Source: Amycolatopsis sp. DSM 110486 (GTDB lineage: Bacteria; Actinomycetota; Actinomycetes; Mycobacteriales; Pseudonocardiaceae). Taken from it: 64,000 bases of DNA. Shown here one piece after another: positions 8,077-16,811 of the stretch. A program made the translations under genes and the position numbers. The stretch is from positions 8,363,001-8,427,000 of the forward strand of contig NZ_CP080519.1 in the NCBI RefSeq assembly GCF_019468465.1, read 5' to 3'. The notes under the pieces are model-generated. The model searched no databases, was not told the origin of the DNA, and was given only the letters and a program-made list of their open reading frames with translations. How positions within the stretch are numbered: position 1 is the stretch's first letter; every line of letters starts with the position of its first letter.

Positions 8077-8696
8077 GACCGTGAATCCTCCGGGTGTTCG
8101 ATACCTCCATCAAACCCGGGGCGGGACAACGCCTCGGTGTTTCCACTACGGGCCTGGTCCCGGTCGCGGACGCACCGAACAAGGTGTGGGCGGTGGATTT
8201 CCAGTTCGACGCCACCACCGATGGCCGACCGGTCAAGATCGTGTCGATCGTGGACGAACACACCCGGGAGTGCCTCGGTGGCCTGGTCGAGCGCTCGATC
8301 ACCGCCGAGGCACTCATCGAGGAACTGGACCTGCTCGCAGTCGAGCGTGGCTATCCGGCCGTCCTGCGCAGCGACAACGGTCCGGAGTTCGCCTGCGCGA
8401 CCCTGCGTGAGTGGGCTGGCGAACGCGTCGGCCTGGCGTTTATCCCACCCGGCGAGCCCTGGCGCAATGGCTACATCGAGTCGTTCAACGGCCGGCTGCG
8501 CGACGAATGCCTCAACATCACCCTGTTCTGGTCACTGACCCAGGCCAGGGTCGTGATCAGCGACTGGAAAGACGAGTACAACCACCATCGCAGGCACTCC
8601 AGCCTGGGCTATCAGACCCCAGCCGGTTACGCTGCCGCCTGCACCCACCGATAACCGACTCACACAGAACCTGGGTCAATCAACGGGGTCCCGCCA

Positions 8697-9692
8697 ACAC
8701 TCGACGAGGCCGGCCAGTGTGTAGGTCCGGGTCCTGCCTTGATTCGTGGGTCGGGCCGCGCGCATTCCCTGGATCGCCAGGAACGTTGCCTCGTCCACGA
8801 GGGGTGAATGCGTGACTTTCGAAGACTCCGCCAACCCTTGTGCTGCAGTCGGTCGGGTTGGGCCACGGTGGTCGGTCGGCGCGTTTGTTCTGGCGCCGTG
8901 CCGATTCCACACCTGCCGGCCGGTGTACCGACGGTTCTCCAGGATCCCGACCACGGTCCGGACGATCCACTCGTGCCCCGTCCGATGCCGATTCCGGTCC
9001 CGATCGACGCTCGACGGGCACGGAACGCCGCGTTCGTTCAACTCGCGCGCAATCCCGGCCACGCTGCGCCCGGTGGCTCGTTGCTCGAACATCCAGCGCA
9101 CCCACGGTGCAGTGGCCGGTTCAGGTTCCAGACGGTGCAGCCGTCGGCCCCATCGAGCATGGGCTGGGTTCGGATGCGGTCCCGCGTCCGCGAGTCGGTA
9201 GCCGTAGGGTGGTCGGCCGCCGAGGAATCTGCCTTGGACGCAGCTCTGCGTGTGCATCGTTGCCATGACCCGGTGCCGGGCCCGTAGGACCTCGCGTCGT
9301 GATTGTGATCCGAGCAGCATCATGATCGCTTGATGCACCGGGCTATCAACGTCCACCGGCCCGCGGGTCTCGGGCAGCCACATCTGAACCCCGCGTTTGC
9401 TCAACATTGCCATAACGGCAGCGAACTGATCGCCGTAGAACGCCCGCTCGTACTCCCCGACAACGATCGCATCGAAGCCGCGATCCAGGCGGTCGGCGTC
9501 CGCCAGCAACATGGCAGCAGCCGGTCGCTCACGCCACGGCAGCGGACGTGAACAGCCTTCGTCGAAGTACTCCGCCGCGATCACGCCGTGCCCCCGGATC
9601 GTCTCCTCGGCGACCTCGCGCTGCCATCCCAGCGACGTGTCGCGTACTTGGAAGCCGGTCGTCGACATCCGACCCTAGAACGCGAAGCGCAG
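8697..9692 (-). pseudogene. Serine recombinase, broken at both ends
   Basis: Large serine recombinase (resolvase/invertase with recombinase and zinc-ribbon domains). The N-terminal catalytic region reads LRFAF-stop-GRMSTTGFQV: the expected FYGRMS has TAC changed to TAG at 9675-9677, just before the catalytic Ser. Downstream come EAEYFDEG, ADADRLDRGFDAIVVGEYE and the recombinase domain RFLGGRPPYGYRLADAG and GRSVAGIARELNERGVPCPS. The C-terminus stops at LAGLVEC, where the IS3 end begins, so the zinc ribbon and coiled coil are lost. Probably once the integrase of a mobile element. Confidence 0.85.
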
Positions 9693-9847
9693 CCCACTCG
9701 CGGCGGCGCTTCGCGCTCGGCCTCTGGAGCCCGCGACGCGGAGAAATCGCAGCGATGTTCGTAATCGAGTTGGCAACACCAGCCATGCCGCTCCTCGCCG
9801 TTGATCGTTGCAAGGCAAGGCTGTAACGCGAACGTCCTGCCCGTCAT
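9581..9847 (-). CDS. Possible small protein upstream of the recombinase
   Basis: Minus-strand frame from ATG 9847: MTGRTFALQPCLATINGEER, HGWCCQLDYEHRCDFSASRA, then Glu/Arg-rich. It directly precedes the recombinase and looks like the small companion protein often encoded before such recombinases. The credible part ends around 9710. Beyond that it overlaps the recombinase in another frame to a stop at 9581, so its natural end may have been lost. No function known. Confidence 0.35.
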   Translation of the reverse strand: MTGRTFALQPCLATINGEERHGWCCQLDYEHRCDFSASRAPEAEREAPPRVGCASRSRVGCRRPASKYATRRWDGSARSPRRRSGGTA

Positions 9848-9941
9848 GACGCGGGAGCAGCAGATCTGCACTCGAACGGCCGAACGCGTGGCGAAGAGCG
9901 ACGCCCTTCTCGACGGGGCCGAAGGCTTGTTGTTGAGCGTT

Positions 9942-10550
9942 TCAGCTTTGCCGAAGGTTGCCGATCACGTACTCGGCCATCTTGGCGAGTCCGCCGCAGC
10001 GGTCGTTGTTCCAGTAGCTGCCGGGTAGGTCTGTGCCTTGGATGTCGAAGGTGAGCATCTGGTCTTGGGTGACTTGGACGGAGACGGAGCATTCGTCCAT
10101 GTGCCGGAACACGTGGTAGACGACTGCAGGGAGGCCTGCGATCGACGTTTCGGTCCATGGATCGAGTTCGCCGTCCTTCTTCAGGCCGTCCACCGACAGT
10201 GCGGTGAGAGTCTTGGGACCGTCGATCGGCTTCAACGCCGAGATGAGCGCGCCGCCGGCGTTGGTCCAGGAACAGCCGAAGTCAGGTGGGCCGTTTCGTA
10301 CGTTCGCGCGGATGTCGTTGGGTGGGTCGGCCACGACGGCTGCGGCCTGGTCCTTGGTGAGCAGGCTGCACGGGTCGGCGTTGAACTTGGCCAGGTCGAC
10401 GGGCCGGTCGACCTGGATGAACGGCAGCGGGGCACCAGTCTGCGCTGGTGCCGGCGGCTGGGAGAGAACACGTTCGGGCTTCGACGGCCCACATCCGCTG
10501 AGCACACCAGTTGCGAAGATCACGAGCCCGGCGATCGCCCATGCCTTCAT
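9942..10550 (-). CDS. DUF3558 lipoprotein
   Basis: 202 residues from ATG at 10550, which overlaps the stop of the upstream gene. A signal peptide MKAWAIAGLVIFATGVLSGC ends in a lipobox (LSGC), so the protein should be a membrane-anchored lipoprotein. A Pro-rich linker follows, then a DUF3558 domain with PCSLLTKDQAAAVVADPP, FGCSWTNAGG, a central GLPAVVYHV and a late C in DRCGGLAKMAEYVIGNL. DUF3558 proteins commonly end ESX-like operons in Pseudonocardiaceae. Their role is unknown. It is the last gene of a five-gene, translationally coupled minus-strand operon. Confidence 0.85.
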   Translation of the reverse strand: MKAWAIAGLVIFATGVLSGCGPSKPERVLSQPPAPAQTGAPLPFIQVDRPVDLAKFNADPCSLLTKDQAAAVVADPPNDIRANVRNGPPDFGCSWTNAGGALISALKPIDGPKTLTALSVDGLKKDGELDPWTETSIAGLPAVVYHVFRHMDECSVSVQVTQDQMLTFDIQGTDLPGSYWNNDRCGGLAKMAEYVIGNLRQS

Positions 10551-11275
10551 GCCGGGGTCGCCGAGGGTTCGATGCGCCACTGCTTCTCGTCGTCCATTCC
10601 GGAGTTGCCGGGCAGGTCGGGGATATCCGGGAAATCGGCGTTGCTCCGCACCAGATCGGTCGCTTGCTTGGTGAACCCGCCCAACGTGGTTCGGGCCTGC
10701 GCGAACAAGCCGACGACCGAGTCGACGAGGGTTGCGAACGCGTCCACCACCGCGTCGATCAGGTCCTTCGACGTGAAGATGTCCGCAATGGGAATCATTG
10801 CGGTCACGGCTGCGATGATCGACTTGTAGCCCAGCTTCCCCAGCTCGACAGCGCACGTTCCGATCAACTCGATGGCCTTGCTGTAGGTCTCGATCACACA
10901 GCTGGCAATCTCGGTGAGAATGCCGGACATACCGGCGACGACGTTCTGCTGACCTTCGAGAGCTTTTCCGACCCTGCCTGCGTAGGTCGTGAATTGGTCA
11001 GCAGCGCGTCCGCTCCACGTACCGCTCACCGACTGCACAGCTTCGTCGATGTTGTCGCCGGCATCAGCGAGGGTGTGGTTCTTCGCGAACTCCATGGCCA
11101 AGTTCTGGACCTGGACTGCGTTGCCCAGCAGGTTGTTGCGGACGTCTTCCAGCAGTTGCAGGATGTCGCCCCGACCGAGAAGCTCGGCGATCTTGCGAAT
11201 CTTCCCGTCAGCTTCTTCCGGATACGGTTTCGGTTGTGCTGGCGGGCCCGGAGGGACGGCTGCCGATGTAGCCAT
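10547..11275 (-). CDS. WXG100/ESX-like secreted protein
   Basis: 242 residues. After a Pro-rich start come helical segments with QSVSGTWSGRAADQFTTYAG, a WxG turn between helices as in WXG100-type substrates or chaperones of type VII secretion. A hydrophobic pair (SIIAAVTAMIPIADIF) follows, then a Pro/Asp tail. It is longer than classic 100-residue WXG proteins and resembles the ~250-residue ESX-associated proteins of Pseudonocardiaceae. It follows the next ESX-like gene by two bases and overlaps the DUF3558 gene by four. Confidence 0.72.
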   Translation of the reverse strand: MATSAAVPPGPPAQPKPYPEEADGKIRKIAELLGRGDILQLLEDVRNNLLGNAVQVQNLAMEFAKNHTLADAGDNIDEAVQSVSGTWSGRAADQFTTYAGRVGKALEGQQNVVAGMSGILTEIASCVIETYSKAIELIGTCAVELGKLGYKSIIAAVTAMIPIADIFTSKDLIDAVVDAFATLVDSVVGLFAQARTTLGGFTKQATDLVRSNADFPDIPDLPGNSGMDDEKQWRIEPSATPA

Positions 11276-11277
11276 GA

Positions 11278-11643
11278 TCAGTTCACCCCCTCTTCCTTCG
11301 CGCGCAGTTGCTTGAAGTCCTCTTCGTCCTGGGTCTCGTAGTAGTCAGCCGCCTTGTCCAGCGCTTCCGCGAACCGTTCCAGTTGCACCGCGCCGTTGCC
11401 GGTCTTGTCACGGATCTGGCTGATGGCGTCATTGAAACTTGTGACGACTCCCGCCTTGACACCCAGCATCCCGACGTCGTCGTTGCGCAGGACCATCGGT
11501 GCCAGATCCTCGATGCCGAACTTCACGACCTTGTCGCGCGCGGCGTAGATGTCGTCTGTCGCTGCCCGCAAGGCCTCGGGGTAGACCTCGAAACGCGAGC
11601 CGGCCGCCGCGTTGCCCAACGGGTTGAAGTTGCCGTTGGTCAT
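11278..11643 (-). CDS. ESX-associated small helical protein with YxxxD signal
   Basis: 121 residues, MTNGNFNPLGNAAAGSRFEV onward, predicted all-helical. The end of the second helix carries ADYYETQDEEDFKQLRAKEE, including Y-E-T-Q-D, the YxxxD signal of type VII secretion substrates. It probably forms a helical hairpin pair with the product of the next gene. Start and stop overlap the neighbouring frames (ATGA with the upstream gene). Confidence 0.72.
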   Translation of the reverse strand: MTNGNFNPLGNAAAGSRFEVYPEALRAATDDIYAARDKVVKFGIEDLAPMVLRNDDVGMLGVKAGVVTSFNDAISQIRDKTGNGAVQLERFAEALDKAADYYETQDEEDFKQLRAKEEGVN

Positions 11644-11945
11644 CGGACCTCCCGTGCCGCGTCCTCGACCATCGTCTTGCGCCGGGTCGACGCCGCCGAC
11701 TCGGCGTTGTTGATCGCACGCAGGACGTGCCCGGACAGGCTTGTTCCGGTCTGCGCGGCAACCGCGTCACGGTTGAGGTCCACCGAGACCAGTCCGCCCG
11801 AGCCGTCCACTGTCACCGTGCCGAGACCCGCGCCGATGTCGAGCACCAGCGGCAGACTCTCCCCAGCCTTCGCGGCCTGCTCGACTGCGGCCACGCGCGC
11901 GTCGATCTCTTTCGCGAGGTTGTAGAGCTGCTCTTCGCTGATCAC
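11640..11945 (-). CDS. Small conserved protein of the ESX-like operon
   Basis: 101 residues starting with GTG at 11945: VISEEQLYNLAKEIDARVAA, then a central LGTVTVDGSGGLVSVDLNRD and a helical end HVLRAINNAESAASTRRKTM. The helix-strand-strand-helix order with a short beta hairpin resembles YbaB/EbfC-like proteins, so it may be a paralogue of the gene upstream. GTG overlaps the upstream stop (GTGA) and its own stop overlaps the next ATG. Cytoplasmic. Confidence 0.6.
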   Translation of the reverse strand: MISEEQLYNLAKEIDARVAAVEQAAKAGESLPLVLDIGAGLGTVTVDGSGGLVSVDLNRDAVAAQTGTSLSGHVLRAINNAESAASTRRKTMVEDAAREVR

Positions 11946-12403
11946 CAGCGTCCACCTCCCGGCTCCGGCTCGTCGGTCAGGAAGTCGAGGTCCTCGAAGC
12001 TCTGGTCGTCGTCCGGTTCGGGCGGGTAGTGGGCAGGTTCCGGCGCGGCCGCCTGCCGCTGCGGTGAGGGGCCCGTGGCCACCGGAGGCGGCGGTTGTTT
12101 GCCGAACAGCGCGTTCAGCTGCGGCAACGACGACGCCAGCGCCTCGTTGCGCGCGTTCCGGATGGCGTCGACGATGCCGACCCCTAGCTTCTGCGCGTGC
12201 GCGCCACGGAGCGCCCAGTCGTCGATCCGCAGGTCGACCAGCTTTCCCTGGCCCGTCACTATCGCGCTGATCAGCTGATCGGCCGACCTTGCGGTGTGTC
12301 TCGCAGCCGCGAGCTGCGCGTCCAGCTCGCCGGCCTGCTGCTGCATCAGCCGCAGATCGCGGCCCGGCGCGGTCATGACCGCAGCACGGTGTCGAGCATC
12401 CAA
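11942..12403 (-). CDS. YbaB/EbfC-family DNA-binding-like protein
   Basis: First gene of the operon. A helix (LMQQQAGELDAQLAAARHTA) is followed by two strands in ISAIVTGQGKLVDLRIDDWA and a long helix (VGIVDAIRNARNEALASSLP), the YbaB order. A Pro-rich then acidic tail ends at 11942. The start is unclear: TTG at 12403 or ATG at 12376 (MTAPGRDL), neither with a well-spaced ribosome binding site. YbaB-like genes are regularly found at the head of ESX-like operons in this family, with no established role there. Confidence 0.7.
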   Translation of the reverse strand: MDARHRAAVMTAPGRDLRLMQQQAGELDAQLAAARHTARSADQLISAIVTGQGKLVDLRIDDWALRGAHAQKLGVGIVDAIRNARNEALASSLPQLNALFGKQPPPPVATGPSPQRQAAAPEPAHYPPEPDDDQSFEDLDFLTDEPEPGGGRW

Positions 12404-12848
12404 CTCCCCCTACTCTAGGTTCCATCAAGTGACGGAACGTGCCCAGTGGATCTTACTGCGACTCACCGACAAGGCAGAACCGGAAGGGGAACAGCCGGGG
12501 CTGAGTGCTGGACGCCGCCCAACCGCCACCGGGCTGGACATATGTCGCACGGCGGAAGCGAGAGCTGATCATCGCCGTTGGCGACTTCGATCAACTATCG
12601 GTGGCCCCACATGTCGGCGTCGTCATGCGACCGACTTCCCCTTAGAAACGTTCGGTCCGCGAGCCGAGCGACAGGCGTGTGGTTAGCGCGCAACTCGCCC
12701 CTCGGACACATATTCATGGGAGATCTCCCAAGCCACAGAGTAACAGGCCCGCTACGGCGGGTCTTTCTCGCGTTCGGCATCAGCCGGTCTCGACTACGCT
12801 GATCGTGAACGCGCCCTCCCCTCGCCCAGCATGCCGCGGAGGTGCCTC
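12404..12848. other. Intergenic region, no gene
   Basis: About 440 bp between the ESX operon, leaving leftwards, and the AbrB-integrase genes, going right. It should hold both promoters, but I see no clear -35/-10 pair. It contains one hairpin (12748-12768). Short open frames here are not convincing. Confidence 0.5.
12748..12768 (+). terminator. Terminator-like hairpin
   Basis: CCCGC-TACG-GCGGG followed by TCTTTCT: a five-pair GC stem with a tetraloop and a T-rich tail on the plus strand. No plus-strand gene lies upstream, so it may instead shield the following genes or be chance. Confidence 0.35.
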
Positions 12849-13313
12849 ATGACCCGCCTCGTCTCACCCCTCGTCTTGCCCGGTCAGATCGTCGCGCCGA
12901 CCCCGGCGCAGGTGTCTCCGGCGATTCCGATGGGCCTTCCTCCGCTGCGCGACCTCGGCGCGGCAGACGGTCCGCGACTGTCCATCGCGGTCATGGACGG
13001 CGGGGGACGACTGCAGGATCGCGGTGCCGTCGCCCTACTCGGGTGGAGCCCGGGCGATCGTCTGCTGATCACTCTCGTCAAGACGTCCGTCGTGATCCGC
13101 CGACGCCCGGATGGCGTCTTCGTCATGCCCCGCAAGCCCTACGTCGCTCTCCCGGCTCCGGTTCGCCACGGCTGCGGAGCTCTGGCGGGCAGCCGTCTGC
13201 TGCTGGTCGCCGACCCTATCCATGATGTTCTCGTCGTTCATCCGGAAGCCGCCGTGCAGTCGATGCTGCGCACTTTCCACACGTCGCTGTCTGCCGATGA
13301 GGAGGCATCGTGA
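12849..13313 (+). CDS. AbrB/SpoVT-like protein next to integrase
   Basis: 154 residues from ATG at 12849, preceded by GGAGGTG at a suitable distance. The C-terminal part, VALPAPVRHGCGALAGSRLL and DPIHDVLVVHPEAAVQSML, has the strand-turn-strand swapped-hairpin look of AbrB/MazE domains. The stop overlaps the integrase start (ATCGTGA), so the two are cotranscribed. A paralogue lies at 14396-14914 on the other side of the integrase in the opposite direction. Likely a DNA-binding regulator of the integration module. The family call rests on pattern memory. Confidence 0.55.
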   Translation: MTRLVSPLVLPGQIVAPTPAQVSPAIPMGLPPLRDLGAADGPRLSIAVMDGGGRLQDRGAVALLGWSPGDRLLITLVKTSVVIRRRPDGVFVMPRKPYVALPAPVRHGCGALAGSRLLLVADPIHDVLVVHPEAAVQSMLRTFHTSLSADEEAS

Positions 13314-14354
13314 ACACACCTGTCACCCGGCAGGACCTGGAAGCGGCTCGGTTGCTGCTGTCCCGCCTCGGCGTCGATCCCGCTGATCTCGTCCCCACTG
13401 CCCCGGCCGAGGCTGACCCGGAGCAGCGGCCGATGCCCACGATCCGCGAGTGGGTTCCGGTGGTGGCAGGCCTTGTCTCGCCGAGCACGGCCGCGTCGTA
13501 CGGGTCGTACTGGAACAGGGCCGAAGGAGCGTGGGGTGATCGGCGCATGGATACGATCACGGCAAGCGAGATCAAGGCGTTGTCGGGAGGTCGTGCGCCG
13601 GACCGCTCTGGTTCGCCGCAACTCCCGTGGTGGCCGCAACGCTGCGGAGAACTTCGTCGCAGCTGTGCGCTGCCTGTACCGGCATCTGGAGAACGACGGA
13701 CGCCTCGACCAGCACCGCAACCCCGCCCGGCGGGTCACCAAACCACGCCGCAACGCCTCCACGCGACGCGCGCTGGCGAACACGCAGCTCGCGGAGCTCA
13801 ACGACGTCGTCGCGAGCACGGGCGACGACCCGGAGCTGGACTCGCTGATCTGCCGATTGCACGAGGAGAGCGCCTGCCGCCGCGGCGGCGCACTCGCACT
13901 GCGCCCGCGTGATCTCGATCGTGCGCAGTGCACTGTGCTGCTGCGGGAGAAAGGTGAAACCGAGCGCTGGCAGCCCGTGTCACCGACCTTGATGCGCCAC
14001 CTGGTTGCGCACCACGAGGAGCGGGGGAGTGGCGACCCGAACGAGCGGCTGTTGCGCTACGCCAACGGCAACCCGATCACCTACCGTCGCTACGACTACA
14101 TTTTCCGCCGCGTCCAGAAGGAGCTGGCGTGGGCACGGGCTCTTCAGGTCAGCGCTCACTGGCTGCGTCACACGACGCTGACCTGGGTGGAACGCAACTT
14201 CGGCATCGGCGTCGCCCGCGCCTACGCCGGCCACGCCGACACCAGCAGCGACCTCACCACGACCAGTTACGTCAAAGCCGACATCACCGAAGTCGCCACG
14301 GCGCTCGCCGCCCTTACCGGCGAACCGCACCCGCTGGCGACCGAGACGAACTGA
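13310..14354 (+). pseudogene. Tyrosine integrase, frameshifted
   Basis: The first frame holds the N-terminal SAM-like arm (EWVPVVAGLVSPSTAASYGS, MDTITASEIKAL). At about 13585 the frame shifts, and the second frame continues RREVVRRTALVRRNSRGGRN and NFVAAVRCLYRHLENDGRLD. The catalytic domain is complete: Arg in CRLHEESACRRGGALALRPR, HWLRHTTLTW (HxxR), AYAGHAD and the nucleophile in TTTSYVKAD. A 1- or 2-base indel thus separates two halves of an otherwise intact recombinase. It would integrate and excise an element through att sites, not recognised here. It could be a sequencing error. Confidence 0.8.
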
Positions 14355-14395
14355 GGTAGCGGTTGCGGGCGGGTGGGTGCCCCGCCCGCAACCGG

Positions 14396-14914
14396 TCAGC
14401 CTGCCGCTGTCCGATGGGGACTGTCCGGCAGCGAGGCGTGGTAGCCGGTCACCATCTCGTGCACGACATGCTGCGGGTAGACGACCAGCAGGTCGTGATC
14501 GGTCAACGCCGCGAGAAGCACCTGCTCGCCGGCTCGGATACGGCACCGTGACCGCAGACGCGCCGGCAGGAAGAGACTCATCTTGGCCGGGACCAAGAAC
14601 GCGTCCGGACCAGCACAGCGCGTCACGACGATCAAGCCACACGAGACGTCGAATCGAACCGGATGCCCGCCAGGCCAACCGAGCTGTGACAGAGCCGTCC
14701 GTGCCGCCACCACACCGCCGCTATCGACACGAACCAGGCTGAGTCCCACCGAACTGCTCTCGACCGCTATCGCGAGATCCATGACCGGCAGCGGAATCGC
14801 CTCGGGCACGGACGACTTTCGAGCGGGCAGAAGCAGCGACGCCACGATCTTGTCGCCAGAACGCTGGGCACGCGAAGCGCGAGAAAACGTCATCCCACAT
14901 CCCCGGACTATCAC
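14396..14914 (-). CDS. AbrB/SpoVT-like protein, second copy
   Basis: Up to 172 residues; a start at MTFSRASRAQ (14893) is also possible. The core resembles the AbrB-like gene at 12849: LSQLGWPGGHPVRFDVSCGL, FLVPAKMSLFLPARLRSRCR and LLAALTDHDLLVVYPQHVVH, again a swapped-hairpin pattern. It is convergent with the integrase, which thus lies between two related regulators. Its likely role is control of the integration module or of a neighbouring promoter. Confidence 0.6.
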   Translation of the reverse strand: MIVRGCGMTFSRASRAQRSGDKIVASLLLPARKSSVPEAIPLPVMDLAIAVESSSVGLSLVRVDSGGVVAARTALSQLGWPGGHPVRFDVSCGLIVVTRCAGPDAFLVPAKMSLFLPARLRSRCRIRAGEQVLLAALTDHDLLVVYPQHVVHEMVTGYHASLPDSPHRTAAG

Positions 14915-15090
14915 CTGGGAGGGCGGCTCCTATGGAGAACCGAACCTGCCTCCAGCCTGCCGAAGCGATTCCGAGAGCGCAAGCAAGGGTGCACCGCTCG
15001 GGCTGCTTCGAACACGGTGGCGACGTACCCAAAGACGCCGAACGCCTCGTCGATCCGGCCCCGACCGGGTCATTCGAAGGTCTGACCATG

Positions 15091-16767
15091 TCAGGGCGGG
15101 TGCTGACATTCTTCGTGCCCCTCCGACAATGATCTACCGTCCGACGCCCGTCGACGAGTACCCCGAGGTACGGACACGAGGGTTGGTTTGCGCGCCTGTG
15201 CGCGAGATTGAGCTGACGGAGGCCGCAGCCAGAGATGGACGTGCGCCTGTTGGCAATGCGAGCTTCGCACGAGTAAGCGCCAATGGCCGGCGCCTTCGCG
15301 GCACTCTGGGCCCTCATCTTCGGAACTGTCTTGCAGGTCTTGAGCGACGGCACCCATCTTCACGGACTGGGCGCGTTCAGCGAGGTGCTGCCGCCAGGCC
15401 GCCCGGTCGAGGATGTGTCGTGCTCGCATCGTTTCGGTATCGGCTTCTCCGTAAATGGGGGTGTACGTAGTGGGGGATGTTGGTGAAGACGACAACCGGG
15501 TGAGGTTCTCCAGCCTTTCGGCCGGCATCCAGTGATCCGAGTCGGTGGGCCCGCCTCGGTATTCGCGAACTCGTCGGATCAGTCCAAGCTGCACGGCGGT
15601 GTCGCGAGCGCGGCGAACCGTTTTCGGGTCGAGCCTTGCTCGCTCCGCCCAGCTGCGGACGGATATCGCACCGTCCGAGTAGACGATCGCCTCCGCCAGC
15701 GCATCCAACGCCGCCGCGAGACTGGACATCCGAATTCCGCGTACCGGCAGAGCTCGCTCGAGTGCCCTGCGGAGAACGCATCTGGTCGCGGTGACCGTCG
15801 ATGCTCGATCCGCGGAGAGCGTCGGCTGGAACACGGTGGAGGGCCGTAATCTTCTTCGACGAGGGCGTTCGCGATGCGCCTCCGACAGCGCCGGGCGCCA
15901 ACGTGTTGCGCGCCATCGCGTTCGGCCGAGGTGCGCGGCCTGTGTCGGAGAGGCGGACTCGAAGAGCGCCCACGCTTCGTCTTCCGGGAGCCGACGTTCG
16001 GCTGCGACGACCGTGGTGGCCGGGGCCCAGAACCAGCGGCACCAGGCGTGCCGGCCGATTTCGCGTGCCTTGGAGCCGGATCGACTGGCGCTGAACCAGG
16101 CAACCTCCGTCCCCATCCCCGCCCGGGCGAGTGCCAGAGCGTGTCCGTACTCACCTTCTGAGCGGCTATGTCTCCTCCGGGTTGAGGACGGCCGTCTCCG
16201 CGGCGGGTGCGGCCTTCCTACGTCGTTTTCGGTGGTCTCAGCGAAGTCTCCGGTGACCAGCGTTCCGTCGAGGACAGGAGACGGTAGCCCAAGCCGATGG
16301 CGAACTGCCGTGAGCCTGAGGGTTCGCCGAACGGTGGCAGAGACGTTGTGGCGTGTACCGCTGTCCCTCACGACGGTGTCGAGCTCTTCTCGGAGCAGTT
16401 CGGGGATGCGAATGATGACGTGGAAGTGACCGTCGCGTCCAGACGCTCGTCGTAGCCAGGGCAGCCCGAATCGCTCCGCCCACTGGACCACATCATCGGC
16501 GACGGCGGCGCCCGCCTCCGGCTCTCCGGCCGCGTCGAAGGGGTCGATATCGACGCCGGCAGCCGAGGCCCCGAGAGTGCCGACTACCGACCGAGCGAGC
16601 GCATCAGTGGTGAGCAGCTGGATTGCGGCCACGACCGAATGCAGCACGTGCCGACGCTGATTGTCCTCGCCGATCACGATGTACGGCGCGACGAACAGCG
16701 CTCGATCGAGAGGCGCCACGGCGACGTTCTGAGACGCAGCCAGATCGCCGGTTGGCTCGCAGGACAT
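15091..16767 (-). CDS. Plasmid/ICE-type protein with winged helix, replication-like
   Basis: 558-codon frame starting MSCEPTGDLAASQNVAVAPL. The first ~190 residues include SGRDGHFHVIIRIPELLREE and RTLRLTAVRHRLGLPSPVLD, the kind of core seen in hypothetical proteins of actinobacterial plasmids that sit where a replication or primase-like gene is expected. Around residues 345-410 a winged helix is likely (DGAISVRSWAERARLDPKTV, then LGLIRRVREYRGG). The last ~80 residues are low in structure and may be out of frame after an indel. No catalytic motif can be named, so replication initiation is an inference from context. Confidence 0.5.
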   Translation of the reverse strand: MSCEPTGDLAASQNVAVAPLDRALFVAPYIVIGEDNQRRHVLHSVVAAIQLLTTDALARSVVGTLGASAAGVDIDPFDAAGEPEAGAAVADDVVQWAERFGLPWLRRASGRDGHFHVIIRIPELLREELDTVVRDSGTRHNVSATVRRTLRLTAVRHRLGLPSPVLDGTLVTGDFAETTENDVGRPHPPRRRPSSTRRRHSRSEGEYGHALALARAGMGTEVAWFSASRSGSKAREIGRHAWCRWFWAPATTVVAAERRLPEDEAWALFESASPTQAAHLGRTRWRATRWRPALSEAHRERPRRRRLRPSTVFQPTLSADRASTVTATRCVLRRALERALPVRGIRMSSLAAALDALAEAIVYSDGAISVRSWAERARLDPKTVRRARDTAVQLGLIRRVREYRGGPTDSDHWMPAERLENLTRLSSSPTSPTTYTPIYGEADTETMRARHILDRAAWRQHLAERAQSVKMGAVAQDLQDSSEDEGPECREGAGHWRLLVRSSHCQQAHVHLWLRPPSAQSRAQARKPTLVSVPRGTRRRASDGRSLSEGHEECQHPP

Positions 16768-16811
16768 GCGGATCCCTCGTTACTCAAGTCCTCTGTGGTC
16801 GCTTCGTTGCA

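Larger units (their letters stand above)
6811..8128 (-). mobile_element. Second IS3-family element (IS-C) with 3-bp target duplication
   Basis: 1318 bp. The ends are imperfect inverted repeats: TGTCAAGCCCCGGGTTTC at 6811 and the complement of AAACCCGGGGCGGGACA at the right end. The flanking ACG at 6808-6810 is repeated at 8129-8131, a 3-bp target duplication typical of IS3. It contains orfA and orfB on the minus strand and sits inside IS3 copy B. Its ends look intact, so it is the most recent arrival at this spot. Confidence 0.88.
6720..8653 (+). pseudogene. IS3 copy B transposase (orfB), split
   Basis: Before the inner element the frame reads [20 protein letters not shown] and QRHHRKR. After it the frame resumes at 8132 with [20 protein letters not shown] and runs to TAA at 8653. 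Removing the inner element and one ACG gives the smooth reading [10 protein letters not shown]. The DDE residues are all in the distal part ([28 protein letters not shown]). The 5' part of orfB and all of orfA are missing, so this copy is dead. Confidence 0.8.
6701..8696 (+). mobile_element. IS3-family copy B, 5' truncated, carrying a second IS3 element
   Basis: Same element as copy A but on the plus strand. The two truncated 5' ends meet head to head at about 6700. The right end (CCCGCCA at 8696) has cut into a serine recombinase gene. The copy is interrupted from 6811 to 8128 by a different IS3-family element flanked by ACG on both sides. Confidence 0.8.
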
